From the NCBI GenBank assembly GCA_963971225.1, contig OZ020267.1, positions 150,651,920 through 150,715,919 on the forward strand: DNA of 64,000 nucleotides. The letters are read 5' to 3'. This document shows positions 13,861 through 26,260 of the stretch, one piece after another. The notes beneath the pieces are model-generated. The model made no database searches. It saw only the letters and a list, made by a program, of their open reading frames with translations, and was not told the DNA's origin. A program made the position numbers and the translations under genes. Source of the stretch: Melieria omissa (lineage: Eukaryota; Arthropoda; Insecta; Diptera; Ulidiidae). Numbering within the stretch: the first letter of the stretch is position 1; every line of letters starts with the position of its first letter.

Positions 13861-15719
13861 GCGCTTCAGCGTACAGTGTTCACGCTTCAGCGATGTTGCG
13901 GCATTTCCTATCAAGGAAGCCGCATACGATTTTTCATTGCTGTTTGCCATTTCCTACCTGCCTTAATTGCGCGTTGTCACTAATGCGGCAGTGGCCAGCA
14001 ACAATGCGCACTATTGGCTCAAATTACGCGCGCATGCTCGCATACATGGCAATCCATCAGTTGCGGCTGCGCAACTATAACGGAAATGTTTATTAATTCT
14101 TGCCAGACATTGGCAGCAATGCGCCACAGAACATTGAGTCAGACATTATGTAGTAGAAACGTCAAAGAAACATTGAATTTATGACGACACTGTCAGCAGC
14201 AGCAGCAACACGCACACATACATCGAAGCCCCTGACTGACAGCCTGACAGCCACCGCAAGCCGCAATGTTGCGGCACGCCGAGCATAAATCCAATTTATA
14301 CGATTCGTTTTCCTTTTGTTTTTCTTGCGCGTACGGATTTTCCTGATTCTATAGTTCTTGTTGTATTTCTGCTACTTTGGTGGGTTTTCGGTCACTATCC
14401 GGCGGAAGTGAACCGCAGCGCGCGGCGCATAAATGGCCAACAACGCACCGCAACAGCGGCGTGCTGCAGCCCTGCTGCTGACTCAACACTTAGGCGGCAT
14501 TGTGTTGCCCTTTGTCGCTTTGCCAGCCATTACCACTTTTGCTTTGACGACTTTTGTTTCACTTTTTTTTTCTTCTTCATGCAATTGTCTGCCGCCTTTT
14601 GGCGGTTGATTGTTGACTGTTGACGATGGTGTTGCTATGGCCGTTGTTGTTGTTGTTGCTATTGCATTGTATGTTGTAATGTGCGTACACTGTGCATGTG
14701 TGTGTGTGCGTGTGCGTAGCTGTGTATGTGCTCTGCATAATTTTATGATTGCTTTATGGTTTTCTTGGTGTTGCATTGCCCGCACTTCGTTCGCCGCTGC
14801 CTTTCATTGACTTCTGAGCACTTCTGGTGCAAGACGGCTGACTCGCCTGGCCGCACAATGTTTGTTACGCCGCTATTAATGGTAGCCATGTTGATGCATT
14901 GATTGAATTCAATTCGATTTTGGTTTGAAAATTGGTTTGCATGAATGGCCTGGGCTGGCTGAATGTGCGCGGCAAGTTGTTGTCGTCATGTATTGGGCTG
15001 TTGTTTGTGTATGTGTGTGTGTGTGTGGTTGGTAGTTGTTAGTTGGTTGGTTGGTTGCTAAATGCGTGCGCACAGAATTGGCTTATGGCGACTGTTGTTG
15101 GCTGTTGGCGCGCTGATTGTTGATTACCGCTGCCGATTGTGGGCTGCCAGTGTCTGAGTCAGACGGCGCGTCGAGCTGTTAGTTATCAAGTCAAACGTAT
15201 GTGACTTGCATGCTTCGATGGCATTGTTGAAATGTGTTTGGACTTTTTAAGGCGCACCAGCGTCGTCGTTATTATCTTTCAATTGGGAATTTTTTCCCAG
15301 TTGCATTTACTTGGATTTTTTGAATTTTTTTACCTCGTTGAATTTGGCTCGCTGAGAGTGCAGACAATTCTTATTTTTAGCTCAATGCATGAATTGTAAG
15401 AAGCTTTAATAGAAATACATTTATAGAAATTATTTGTGGTCTACAAATGTAGAATTTTTTAAAAGCGGACAGAGAAAAAGTAGTGAATGCTCCGTAATAA
15501 ATTTTAAATATTTCAGATATTCAAGACTTTAAGGTTCACAGGATTTCTTTTTGGAGAGATCTATAAACAACTTTTGAGTCCAATATGATTGAATATCTTA
15601 TTTGCCATCCAAAATGTTTGTCACAAATAAATACTTGCTGGCTGAACCCCTAAAACATTGCCACTGAAAACCACTCATGTCCTAATATGATTACATTACA
15701 TTATGGTCGTTTATTTACA
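13861..15719. other. Unique non-coding stretch between the two repeat cassettes
   Basis: The DNA has higher GC than its neighbours and includes GT microsatellites (about 14694-14725, 15008-15028). I see no gene. Confidence 0.5.
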
Positions 15720-16300
15720 AAAATAAAAAACCAATTCTGGAAAATTTTTAAAATTATATTTAATTCGAAATCTGAAGCTCGGCAGCAGTCTAATCAGCTC
15801 TTGCCATAACTCACGACAAGTTTGTTGCTTAAGTCTTCTGTTCAGTGGTCTATCCAGCATTTACCTCTATTAAGGATAAGTTTGTTGCTTAAGTCTTCTG
15901 TTTAGCAGTGCTTCTAGCATTTCCCTCTATTCAACATAAGTTTGTCGCTTAAATCTTGTGTTTTGCTTTCACTTGGCAAATGTTCACAGGCATTAAGAAT
16001 ATCAAGAAAATGGAAATATCTTGGCGAAAAATTGTAGAAAATTATTTCAAATGTACGTTTCACACTGTTAAAAAATTAGAAAATATTAACAAGAAATCAT
16101 TGCATTTAGAATACACAATTAAAAACTCCTTAGCACACCTGGTCTTACTTTCTATTGAATGCAAATTTGTTATTTGAGTCTTGTGTTATAGACACATTTC
16201 ATCAGGACAAGCTAACAAAAATATCTATACTCGTAACTTCAAACAGTTTTTCGAGCCTCAGCATTGCTCCTTCAATCACACTTCACGCCGCGCTCCAGCG
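15720..16300 (+). repeat. Repeat cassette B: shorter second copy of the 12.9-13.9 kb cassette
   Basis: It shares, in the same order as cassette A, TTAATTCGAAATCTGAA, GTCTAATCAGC, 60-bp motif units at about 15818, 15878 and 15938, the AGAAAATTATTTCAAAT unit and TTCGAGCCTCAGCATTGCTC (about 16251). Cassette B has fewer units than cassette A. Confidence 0.85.
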
Positions 16301-17413
16301 TACAATTAAAACATTGCCACTGAAAACCACTCATATTCTAATGCATCACTCCAACTCATAAAGAGATCTCCCTCTGGCGAAGGTCTCAACAGAGCTCTAT
16401 CACCCATCATCATCCGTTTCTAGACGCACCACTGCCACGCAACCGGCCACGTTTCCTTTACCTTAAATAGCAAAAAACGCCATGTTGCACGTCGGTTGGT
16501 GGTGGTTAGTGTGCGCACTATAATTGCAAAAATTGACTGACACTCACACGGCACCGTGTTGACACCGGCACAATCCCGCGCCGCATGCGATGCTCCATCA
16601 GCGCGCCAACGCACCAACCAGTCATGCGGCATTGCCAACCATTCCGTAGGCGTAGCAACTCGACAAAGCAGGTGATTGTCTAGTTACTCACCAGGCAGCC
16701 GGACAGCAACTGCTTGAAATTCAAATGCAGCAATGCAGCGGCAGCGTGTGGCACACGTGTGTTCCTCCATACGACAATTTATACGCCCAACCAAAGGGTC
16801 ACCAGCTGCCGCAGTCAAAGTCCAAGTCATATAAAAATGTATTTTTATATGTTAAAATTTTTGTATAAACATTTCAGCTTCTGTGTATGTGTGTGTGTGT
16901 GTGTTTCTCATATACGTTTACGTTTACATTTCGCATAAACCACAAAAATGCATTATAAAAATCAATATTTATGCTAAACGCTGACGCTAAAAGCAATACA
17001 GCACAGCACATTTTATGCGTAAGTGTGTCTGTGTGTGTGTGTGTGCATGAGGCACATAATGAAATGTTTTTGCAACGTCAATGCATGCTGGAAGTGCGTG
17101 CTGTCCTTAAGTTTAACAATAAATTTGCTTGTCTCTCTTGTGGCTTTTTCAGTTTTATGCATTTTCCGAGAGCAGCAGAAAGGTTTTCAAATTTGTTTTA
17201 TTTTTTTTTCAATTGGTTTCTGCATTCACGCTTGCTGTCGTCGTTTATTAAAGGGGCGCATAAATTTTTTTAATATTGACATTTATGATTTGCAACCTGG
17301 TGCGATATGTGGCAGTGCCAGAGGTGAATGCGGCAATGCGTTGAGTTAATTATGAATTTTACTTGTCTCTCAAACTGAATGCTAAATTTTGTCTTTGTTC
17401 TTTTTCATTGCAG
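16301..17413. other. Non-coding stretch upstream of the candidate exon
   Basis: GT microsatellites lie at 16887-16904 and about 17022-17045. I see no gene. Confidence 0.45.
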
Positions 17414-17496
17414 GTAAGCGAACAACGATCTAGTTTGTTGCATTGAAGCGACAGTAATAATTCAATATTTATGTAAAACAATGAGCAGTGATTGAG
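17414..17496 (+). other. Candidate non-coding or recursive-splicing exon upstream of dumpy
   Basis: A good pyrimidine tract with acceptor (TTCTTTTTCATTGCAG, ends 17413) is immediately followed by a donor-like GTAAGC. The 83-nt segment then ends at a consensus donor (GAG|GTGAGT, 17497). This fused acceptor/donor with a downstream donor is the layout of recursive splice sites in long fly introns. The same segment could instead be an ordinary 5' UTR exon. It contains one short upstream open frame (MSSD, then stop). Its assignment to the dumpy transcript rests only on strand and position. Confidence 0.35.
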
Positions 17497-17509
17497 GTGA
17501 GTCTTGAAC

Positions 17510-18040
17510 TATGTTTAGAGGAAACGAATCTTACTTACTTGGTACTCTTTTTTTATTGTAGTAAATTTTTTTAATGGCATGAATTTTAATAGAATTTTCA
17601 ATGAAAATTTTAGGAATTTTTAAATGGAATGACCTTTTAAAAAATTACATGACATTAAAAAATTCTAAAAAAAAAATGCTAGTAGAACTCTAACCTACTT
17701 TAGTATGTTCAGAGAAAACAAATCTTATCAACTTAGTACTCTTTTTAGCAGTAAATTTTTGGTATTTTATTTTGATTTTTAAATGGAATGAATTTCAATT
17801 GAATTTTTAATGAATTTTTTAAATAGAATGACTTTTTCAAAAATTGCCTGATATTATGAAAATCCTAAAAAAATTCTAGTAGAACTCTAACTTACTTTCG
17901 TATGTTCAGAGGACAAAATTTTACTCTTTGGTACTTTTGTTTTATTGAAGTAAATTTTTTATATTTAATTTTGATTTTGAAATGGAATGAATTTCCTGAC
18001 ATTATGAAAATTCTAAAAAAAAATATGACTCTAACTTACT
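17510..18040. repeat. Three-copy AT-rich tandem repeat, period about 195 bp
   Basis: TATGTTTAGAGG/TATGTTCAGAG at about 17511, 17704 and 17900 starts each unit. Units share ACTTGGTACTCTTT, GGAATGAATTT, GACATTATGAAAAT and CTAACTTACTT. The array starts directly after the donor at 17497. No gene is seen in the array or in the following 18041-19008. Confidence 0.8.
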
Positions 18041-19008
18041 TCAGTACCGAACAACTTCAACTAAACCTTCACTTCACCGCACTTTTTGGCATCTCCTCAC
18101 AACTTTTAGCACAACGCCGCTACCATTAAACCACTTTTCTTTTAATTTGCCCCACTGTATGTCACAAAATTACTTCTCCTTATCGTTCAAGGCAAAAAAA
18201 ATTCCACTAATTCCATTGAAAGCGAAATTTTCATTATTTGTCTGCTCCTTTTGCGCTGTCAACAAACTTTGCAGCATTTTTCTTTCTCATTTTTTAATGC
18301 ATTTATTGTTTGTCTTAAATGCCTTTTAACTCTGCAATGTAAACACAAAATAACAACAAAGCGACAAAATCAACAAAACTTTAACGAAACAGCCAGACCG
18401 GTCGCCTTCAGCGCGTAGCGCCTACGGTTTCACGAAAAATATCACAAGATCAAAGGAATTGCAGCTGCAATAGCGACAGCGACACTGCAACACCAACACA
18501 ACATACAACAAACAACTACAACAACAACAATGAGAATAACAAACCCATACACAGCGCAACATGTCGCAGCCACATTCGAGCCTTGGCGCGTCCAGGTACG
18601 AGTCCGGCAACTGATGCCGTCTACGTCGTAATGGCTTAACTAGTCGTCGAGTCTGTGTGTGCGCGCACGCTGCAAAACCGGTGCCATGGCGAGGACACGT
18701 ACCGGATAAATTAGCAAATATTTGTATTGCCGCTCATTGGCGGTTTTAAAGAGATTTTTGTCGTTTCTTTTCTTCGGGGAAGTTTTGTTTGTTTTACATT
18801 TTCAAAAATGAAAACAGCAGCAGCAACAGCACAAAAGGCAGCCAATAAAAACGGCAACGCGCAGCAATTCATTTGCGCCGCCGCGTGCACTCGAGGGTTA
18901 AACGCTTAACCTTGACATTTTCGTGCGTTGTTGGAGCGCAGCGTTGGACTTTGAAGCATTTTCCTCAATGCGCAAATGCGCCAAACAGCAGCAGCTGTTG
19001 TTTGCATG

Positions 19009-19022
19009 AAACTATCTATGTG

Positions 19023-19053
<31 letters not shown>

Positions 19054-19950
19054 TTGATTTACGTAGGAAGGTTGGAATCTTCGAAAGAAACTGCCTTGTC
19101 CGTACAAGACAGCCTGCACGATTCACTGGCAGTGAAAAGCTACCAGCGCCTACGTACTAAACCAACCTCCCTGGTATCCTCTTCCTGTGAGACCCTGCGG
19201 CACCACCTGATTAGGTATTCCTTCGCAGGGCAGGCTTTGGTCAGTTACCGCATCATGTTGGCATTAAGCCGTTCGTCTGATCTGACTCGTTTCATCATCA
19301 TCGTTATTACGTCCATACAAGCGTTCCACGCGTCCTCGGTTGTCAACATGAGTTGAACTATCAACTTTGCCGTCAGAGGTTCAGATTCTATCCGCATCCG
19401 TCGTCTTAAGTTATTTCTCGCGTCGGTAAATCTACTGCAGTTCGTCATTACGTGGTCCGCGCATTCCTCCTCTCCGTTGCAGTATAGGCAGAAAGGATGG
19501 TCAACGTGTTTGTATTTGTACAAATATCGTCTAAAGCACCCATGGTCAGTTAAAACTTGCGTCAGGTAGTAATTTAATTCTCCGTGTTTGCGGGAGGTCC
19601 AAGTCTCTATGTCAGGAATGAGCTGGTGTGTCCATCGTCCTTTTGTCGAGTTATTCCAGCGAGTTTGCCAATCTGTCATGCTTTGCGTCCTTAATGCCAC
19701 TTTGTCCGCTCTGTTTTGCCTAAGTTTTGCAGATTCTTTGGCCTGAATGTCGACCGGAATTTGTCCACTAATTACGCAGGCCGCGTCAGCAGAGACAGTG
19801 CGAAAGGCACTGCATACTCTTAGTGCCATTAGTCGGTGGGCAGAGTTTATGGCCCGCATATAGGACTTGATGGCCGTAGCGTGGGCCCATATTGGAGCTG
19901 CATATAGGACAGTAGAGCCGAAGACTGTGGCTAGTAAACTATCTATGTGT
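19009..19950 (-). mobile_element. 5'-truncated R1-like non-LTR retrotransposon (LINE) insertion with target-site duplication
   Basis: A minus-strand frame from about 19935 down to 19245 encodes the C-terminal part of a LINE ORF2. It includes LYAAPIWA, RTVSADAACVISGQIPVD, RWTHQLIPD, HGELNYYLTQVLTDHGCF and a C-x2-C-x8-H-x4-C zinc-knuckle-like motif (CLYCNGEEECADHVMTNC). These phrases are typical of R1-clade elements after the reverse transcriptase. The stop is followed by a 3' UTR and an A tail, seen as a T run at 19023-19051 on the + strand. The 15-bp AAACTATCTATGTGT occurs at 19009-19023 and 19936-19950 and brackets the insertion. The catalytic reverse transcriptase and endonuclease are absent, so it is dead on arrival. 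The first residues of the open frame (about 19936-20015) come from flanking DNA. Confidence 0.9.
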
Positions 19951-21215
19951 GTGTTTGTTTGTGTGTGTGTTTGTGCGGCACATTTTCCCAGGCCACAAAT
20001 GAGTTTGGCCCACAACTAACCGTTCTTTCGACTCGCCAAATTATACGCTCGATAATAGCTCAATTATGTCTGCCGCGCACGCTATAATTTATGCATTACA
20101 GCACTTACAACAACAACAACAATAGCAACAATAACTATCAGCCAATCTGCATATGCAAGGCGGCGCGTTCGCCATTTAATGTTAACTGTTAAAAATTAAG
20201 TAACAAATCACTTAGCATCGGCCATGCCGCAGCCGGTCACTGTGCTGCTGCGGCTGCTGGCATCGACCGGCCGCATCTGCTGCGCGCTTGACATTTGCCA
20301 CAGTCAACCCGAACGCATGGCGAAGTGTACGTGTGTGTGTAGGAAAATTGCGCTCGATGCGCCAATATTGTAAATAATGTAGCCGCCGCACTGCAGTTCA
20401 GTGCAGTAAGTGACCAGGCGCAGCTGTAAATCTTCGGACGCGGCCAACATTAGCCAAGCCAATATAAAACAATACATCAAGTGCGCATGCGCACGCGTAC
20501 AAGTGTATCTTTAAATTGCCGCACCGTTTCGATGCTCACTCGTTGCGTATTACATTGTCGTATGTGTCTTGGCAATGGCAAAGTAGCGCAAACAAAGCAA
20601 TGCCCGTATGGCAGTTGATGGTTCATATTCTGTTGCTTACAAGCGCTTTGTGCCCATCCAGACGAATTTTTATTTGCTTTTAAAACCAAACAAGAACAAC
20701 ACACAATGTTGATGCTGTTGTGCATCCTTTTGTGTTGCGAGGTTGCTTTGATTTTGCAGCGGCGCGCGCATTGTCCTGCGTGCAGACTGCAGACAATGTG
20801 TTCAACTGTGGCTGCTGTATTGTAGAGGGAGTTGTTTTTGTTGTTGGTGTAAACATTCCTTTTGTGTTGGCGTTGACTTTTGTCAACTTTGGACGTTTAC
20901 TTCACAAGTGCCTAGCAGTTGCATACATACATCTGCAATATGTAGATGACAATAACAAAAACAACAACAGCAAAAATGCGTTACTTGGCCGTTCACACAC
21001 AATTCATTGTCTGCAAGTACACTATGAAAAATTTGGTTGATTTTGTATTCTGGCTGTTGGTAGTGTTGAAAAAAATTTTAAAATTTAAATTTAAGTAAAA
21101 TACAAAATTTAAATAATGCAAAACATTTTAAAAATTTTAATGTAAGTTGCAAAAAATCAAAAAATTTCAATTGAAATAAATAATACACTTCAAACAAATC
21201 AAATCAATAACAACC
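19951..21215. other. Non-coding stretch, no gene recognised
   Basis: The sequence has mixed composition and turns AT-rich after 21060. Short open frames show no domain. Confidence 0.5.
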
Positions 21216-21405
21216 ATAAAATAAAATAAAATAAAATAAAATAAAATAAAATAAAATAAAATAAAATAAAATAAAATAAAATAAAATAAAATAAAATAAA
21301 ATAAAATAAAATAAAATAAAATAAAATAAAATAAAATAAAATAAAATAAAATAAAATAAAATAAAATAAAATCAAATCAAATCAAATCAAATCAAATTAA
21401 ATTAA
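21216..21405. repeat. Pentanucleotide microsatellite (ATAAA)31 with variant tail
   Basis: Thirty-one uninterrupted ATAAA units fill 21216-21370. Five ATCAA units (21371-21395) and two ATTAA units (21396-21405) follow. The block structure suggests that each point variant arose once and then spread by slippage. Confidence 0.97.
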
Positions 21406-22020
21406 AAAAATAATATAAATTAAATAATACAATAATAAATAATACAATAATACAAAAATTATTATAAAAACCTTAATAAAAATTCAAAAGTTTATAAATG
21501 TAATCATTGTTGAGGAGAAAATATCGAAATTTGTTATTCAATCTGTTAAAAATTTTAATATTTTCATAAACTCACACACTATTCAATACTTCAAGACCTC
21601 AATTTCCAGTTTCAGAACCTAGGCCCTTTTTTTTTTTAACATAGTTGGCATTTTTTCACTCTTTAATGTATTATATTGTATTTTTTTGTACTTTTATTTT
21701 TTTTTTATAAAATTGTTTAATTTTGTTTTAAATTTTTTTTAATAAACTTTTTAATTAATTTAATTTTAAATTTTTTTTAATAACCTTTTTTTTTAATAAT
21801 ACTTTGCTTATATTGATTAATAGAAAATTTTCTCTTTCATTGTATTGTATTTTTTTTACATTTATTTTTTTTATAAAATTGTTTAATTTTTTTTTTATTT
21901 TTTTTTAATAAACTTTTTTTTTAATAATACTTTGCTTATTTTGATTAATATAAAATTTTCTCTTTCACATATTCGTAACAGTCTTGACACCAAAATTTTT
22001 GATTTTAGTTTCTTGCACTT
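21406..22020. repeat. AT-rich region with diverged T-rich duplication
   Basis: TATAAAATTGTTTAATTTT, AATAATACTTTGCTTAT and GAAAATTTTCTCTTTCA/TAAAATTTTCTCTTTCA occur twice, in about 21660-21838 and 21839-21968. I see no gene. Confidence 0.65.
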
Positions 22021-25000
22021 TTCCATTTTTTGACCCGTGTACTTGAACACAATTTCTGCTTAGTACCTATTGGCTCTTTGTCTTGCATTGTCCAATGTTC
22101 AGCCTCTTATTGCCCTTCGGCTTCTTCATTTGGGAGACAGCAAATGAAGCTATTTATGCTTTATTGTTTCACAGATATTTTCTCAGGCGCACCACTGACA
22201 TAAGAAATTGCAAGCAACCAGCGCCAAGAAGGGCAAAATTAATCGTAGATGTCTTCATATACAATACACACTCACAAATACACACAATATATGAATTACC
22301 CATATGTGTGTGTATGTATTATGGCCATTGTGCTCATCGGCAACTGGTACAAGCGTCGCTTTTTCAACTGTCATGTCTAATTTTACTATCAGCTTGTTAT
22401 GATCTTGCAAACCTTATTGGTTGCATATACAAATAAGACATAAGTAGTAGCTGATTCCTTGGAAGACTGCCGCTCCGATAAAAGTATGAAAAGTATCAAT
22501 TCCTGCAGCAACACAAAACCCAATTACACAGCAACTGGGTTTTCGATGTTAATCGCATCGCATAAAGTCATAAAGCTTTGCTACGTGATTGCTAAATAAA
22601 AATAAAATAAAAATATTTGCATGTTGGCTGAAATTGAAGCCAAAAGATAAAATGTAACTGTGGTCTTGCATACCAATGCAAAACGTATGATGGCCATTGA
22701 GATTTCATCGAACGACATAGATGAATGCTTTCAGAATTAGTTCAAAGTTATAATTTTTCGCCGGTGCGATATGGTTTGAATGTTTAGCACAGCAGCAGAT
22801 TCTTAAGATATTTTATGACCACTTACGGGCAGTGAGTGTTCAAGTAGAGTTTTGTTTAATGCTAACAGAATGTTGCAATTATTTTGTTTTGCATCAATTT
22901 CAACTTGAAACAATTTGCTTATTTTTATAGCACATTTCAGTTTATTTCTCTCCATCTTATTTTTAAATATTTATTTCTTTCTTTTATTTCTTTCTTTTTC
23001 TTCACTTTGCTTTGTTTCTCGTAAAACTCCTCTCTTCGCTTTATCTTCTTAACTGCCTTAGTTTATCCCATTTTCCAGCCAAACATGTTTCAACTCAACA
23101 ACTGACATTATCGAAATGAATGCATCGCCGCTGTAACTTTTTATAGTAACTGAGAATTGCACATGTTGCGCAACATTGCACATAATTCCTTTCCGCACAT
23201 AGAACTTTAATCATGCACCAACAAGAACAACAACACACGCGCACAGTGCATTCACTGGGCCAATATCGGTCAATCGCTTAATAACTCATAGGCACATAAA
23301 ATTTTATTTCACTCAACTTGCACAAACGCAACTCGAACGCTCACTACTTATTTCGCTCAATTTCGCCGCATCCACAGCACGTTGGCCAACATTCTTAGAA
23401 ATGCCAAAGTTATCAGCGCTGCAATAAAATCACGATCAACTACTAAGCTCTGGATATGTGTGTGTGTGTGTGTGCGTGTTCATGTGTGTGTCTGTGTGTG
23501 TGCCTGGGTGTGCAACTTTTTTCACCATAAACTAAAATTGCAACCGTCGAGTGGCAAAAGCGAAGATAACAGCGCCGCTGGCTATTGAAATTCTAACTGT
23601 TAATCACAACAACACTGCATGCAACACATGCTACATGTTGCATGTGGCAAGCGGTGCTTATAGTTAGCACCCACGGCAACTTTCAAAACAACAAATACAA
23701 CAACAGAAAAGCTAAAAGCCACAAGCCAAAACAAGTTGCGGCTGCAACACGCCAATAAAGTCTGCCATAGATTTGCCAGCGTGATGCCGACCACATGTGT
23801 ATGTGTGTGTGTGTGTCTGTCAGAATAGTGTGTGGTTGCCTTCAGTGTTGTTGTTGTTGTTGTTGTTATCATTATAGTACTCACATGTATGCGTTACACA
23901 TTAAATTGTGCGCCGCTAAAGACGTTTTTAATGTTGGACTTGACTGCTTTTTGTATTTGTTTTTCTTTTATGTTTGTTGTTATTATTTTTTTTTTAAGCA
24001 AAAATATGCACCGCGCAATTTCCACTGAAATATTTTCAACTCAATGCGTGAGAATATTTGTGTTAGAATTTGCTGCATAAAAACCATTAAATCGTTAAAT
24101 GAAAGACAAACGTTTTTATGACTGAAAGTATTTCTTTATTAAAATGTTACTTAATAAAAATGCACCCCTGTTGTCAGTTGAGAAAAGCCTGCGGCAAGGT
24201 AGATGCTTCACTTTTTGTATTGGACCTGTGTTGTTGGCAACTTGCTGTACGTGTAGCGGCCGCAGCCTTTTCACATGGCGGAAGTCATTTGCTGTTGCAC
24301 GCAAAATCTCAATGAATTCCTTTTTGAATTTATTGCTTTTGTTTTTACTTTAGTTGCACTGCTTGTCGCTCTGTGTTTTTCGCTGTACTGGCTGTGATTC
24401 ACTTGATGCGCGGCGACAACAGTTGTCAACACTGAAACGCCATGGTTTCTTATTTTAATATTTCAGCGCTACACTCACAAAAAGCCCGAGTGACCTTAAG
24501 GACTCTTAAAAAATTCTGAAAAAATTAATACAAATTAAAATTTTAGCCGATTTCTCACAGTGCCTACGCACTCGCATCGCTGTTGAAAAAGTCCAGCTCT
24601 CTATTTGGCGTTAATTTTTTAATTCAATATTTTCCTGTATCGTTTTTTGCGTTGCCCATATCAACATCTCGTACATCGGACAACATGTGGCAGATTTATT
24701 TGCAGATGTGCGCCGCTGCAAGCAAAAACCCGCACACCACATTCCTGTACTCTTGTCATATCAAAAACGCACACCGTTTCGCATATATTACAGCAACAAC
24801 AGCTACACAAAAAAGCGGTACAATTCTGCCACTCGAGCTCATTACTTCATTAAGGTTGTTAAAAGCCAAGCAAAGTGCACGCCTATCTGATTGGCGATGC
24901 GTCTGATTAATGGCTTTTTAATGAGCCCAACTGGCAGCTCAACAAGTTCGCACATGTCCTTGACATTTATCACAACTCGCTGTTTATGTGATTTTTTTCT

Positions 25001-26260
25001 TTATGCTCTGATTTTTTTAATGCATTTTTACTGCTCATCACAAGCTCGCTTTTCTAGTTCCACTACTCAGATTGTTATCCTATTATGATGGAATGATAGA
25101 AGTCGAATTTTAATTGATGCCAAAAATTAAGAATTTCATAGCCCACGTTTGAAACTGCAGTCCAACAAGTTTTGCGCACATCAACATCAAATGTCATCTT
25201 TCGCTTGGCCAACTGATTGACGCACTGCATTGAAAGCAACAAATGCCAGAATGACACAAACCAAATCCGCAAACCGCACACAAGCAAAACCAGCACATAT
25301 AACTAAAAAGCACTGCTCGAAACAGGTTGAGCGAGTCAATTCGAATTTATGTGACAGCACCGACAGCAGCGCATCCCACTTGCAGTGGCCGCAACAGCTA
25401 CAACGACAATTGCCCGCACAATCTCGTCTTTAATCAGCTGCGCAAAAAAAAGCTGATACGCATCACTTGCAGATGTGATTAAATGCTGCCAATGATAGAT
25501 GCAAAATGTGCAATTGATTGTCTGTGTTGTGTGCTGCCAACGTTGACTTAAAAATAGCACCAAAGTTATTGCAGCATTGCGTATTTCTTCAGCTTTTGCA
25601 CGTATTCTTTGCTTTTACAATATTCGACTTTACTGGCATTGCACATGCGCAGTGCTGCCATATGCTAAATGCCGCACGCGGTACTCTGGCAACACGCAAG
25701 TTTTTACGTTTGTCTGTCTGTGTGAAAACCGGAAATTTCACCTATTTTTCATTTGTGTGTACGCGTATTTTCTGCCGTTGTGTGGCATACGCAGCTCTCT
25801 TGAATTTCCAGATTTTCGCCGCCCATCTGCAATTGCTTTGATATGTAATATACAACAACAACAACTAATGACAAGTAAAATTCCATCAGCAGTGCACACT
25901 CGGCACAGTTGCTGCTTTATGGTGCTTAAACATTTCAGTTCGCTTAACGCGTTCGTTACTCAAGTCTTTTGTTTTGGCTCAGTTTTATTTTAAATTGTGC
26001 TGTTAAATTGTTCATCAAAAAACGTTTAAGTGCTGACGCCGTAATTATGCATAACAAATTGCTTTGTTTTGCAATAGTTTTACATTTCGCAAGAACCATA
26101 AAAAAATTATAAACGAAAATCATTTGAACTCACAAAAGCATAACCATCAATAAAAATTATCTAAACTACATGTTTGTGCCCAAATAAACAAGCACTGACA
26201 AACTTATAATTAAAAAAGCGGAAAGAGTTGTTTGAAGAGTTGTTTTTTGTATGAATTTTC
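22021..26260. other. Non-coding stretch, no gene recognised
   Basis: This is unique sequence with GT-rich microsatellites at about 23457-23510 and 23796-23819. One isolated copy of the CTTAAGTC-type motif (CTCAAGTCTTTTG) lies at about 25949-25971. Open frames lack domains. Confidence 0.5.
23457..23510. repeat. Imperfect GT microsatellite
   Basis: A GT run is interrupted by C and A at several points. It generates a Val/Cys open frame that should not be read as a gene. Confidence 0.9.

Noticed and set aside
19936..20015. First 26 or so codons of the LINE open frame as genuine LINE protein
   Set aside because: They lie in or outside the right-hand 15-bp target duplication, so they are read from flanking host DNA.
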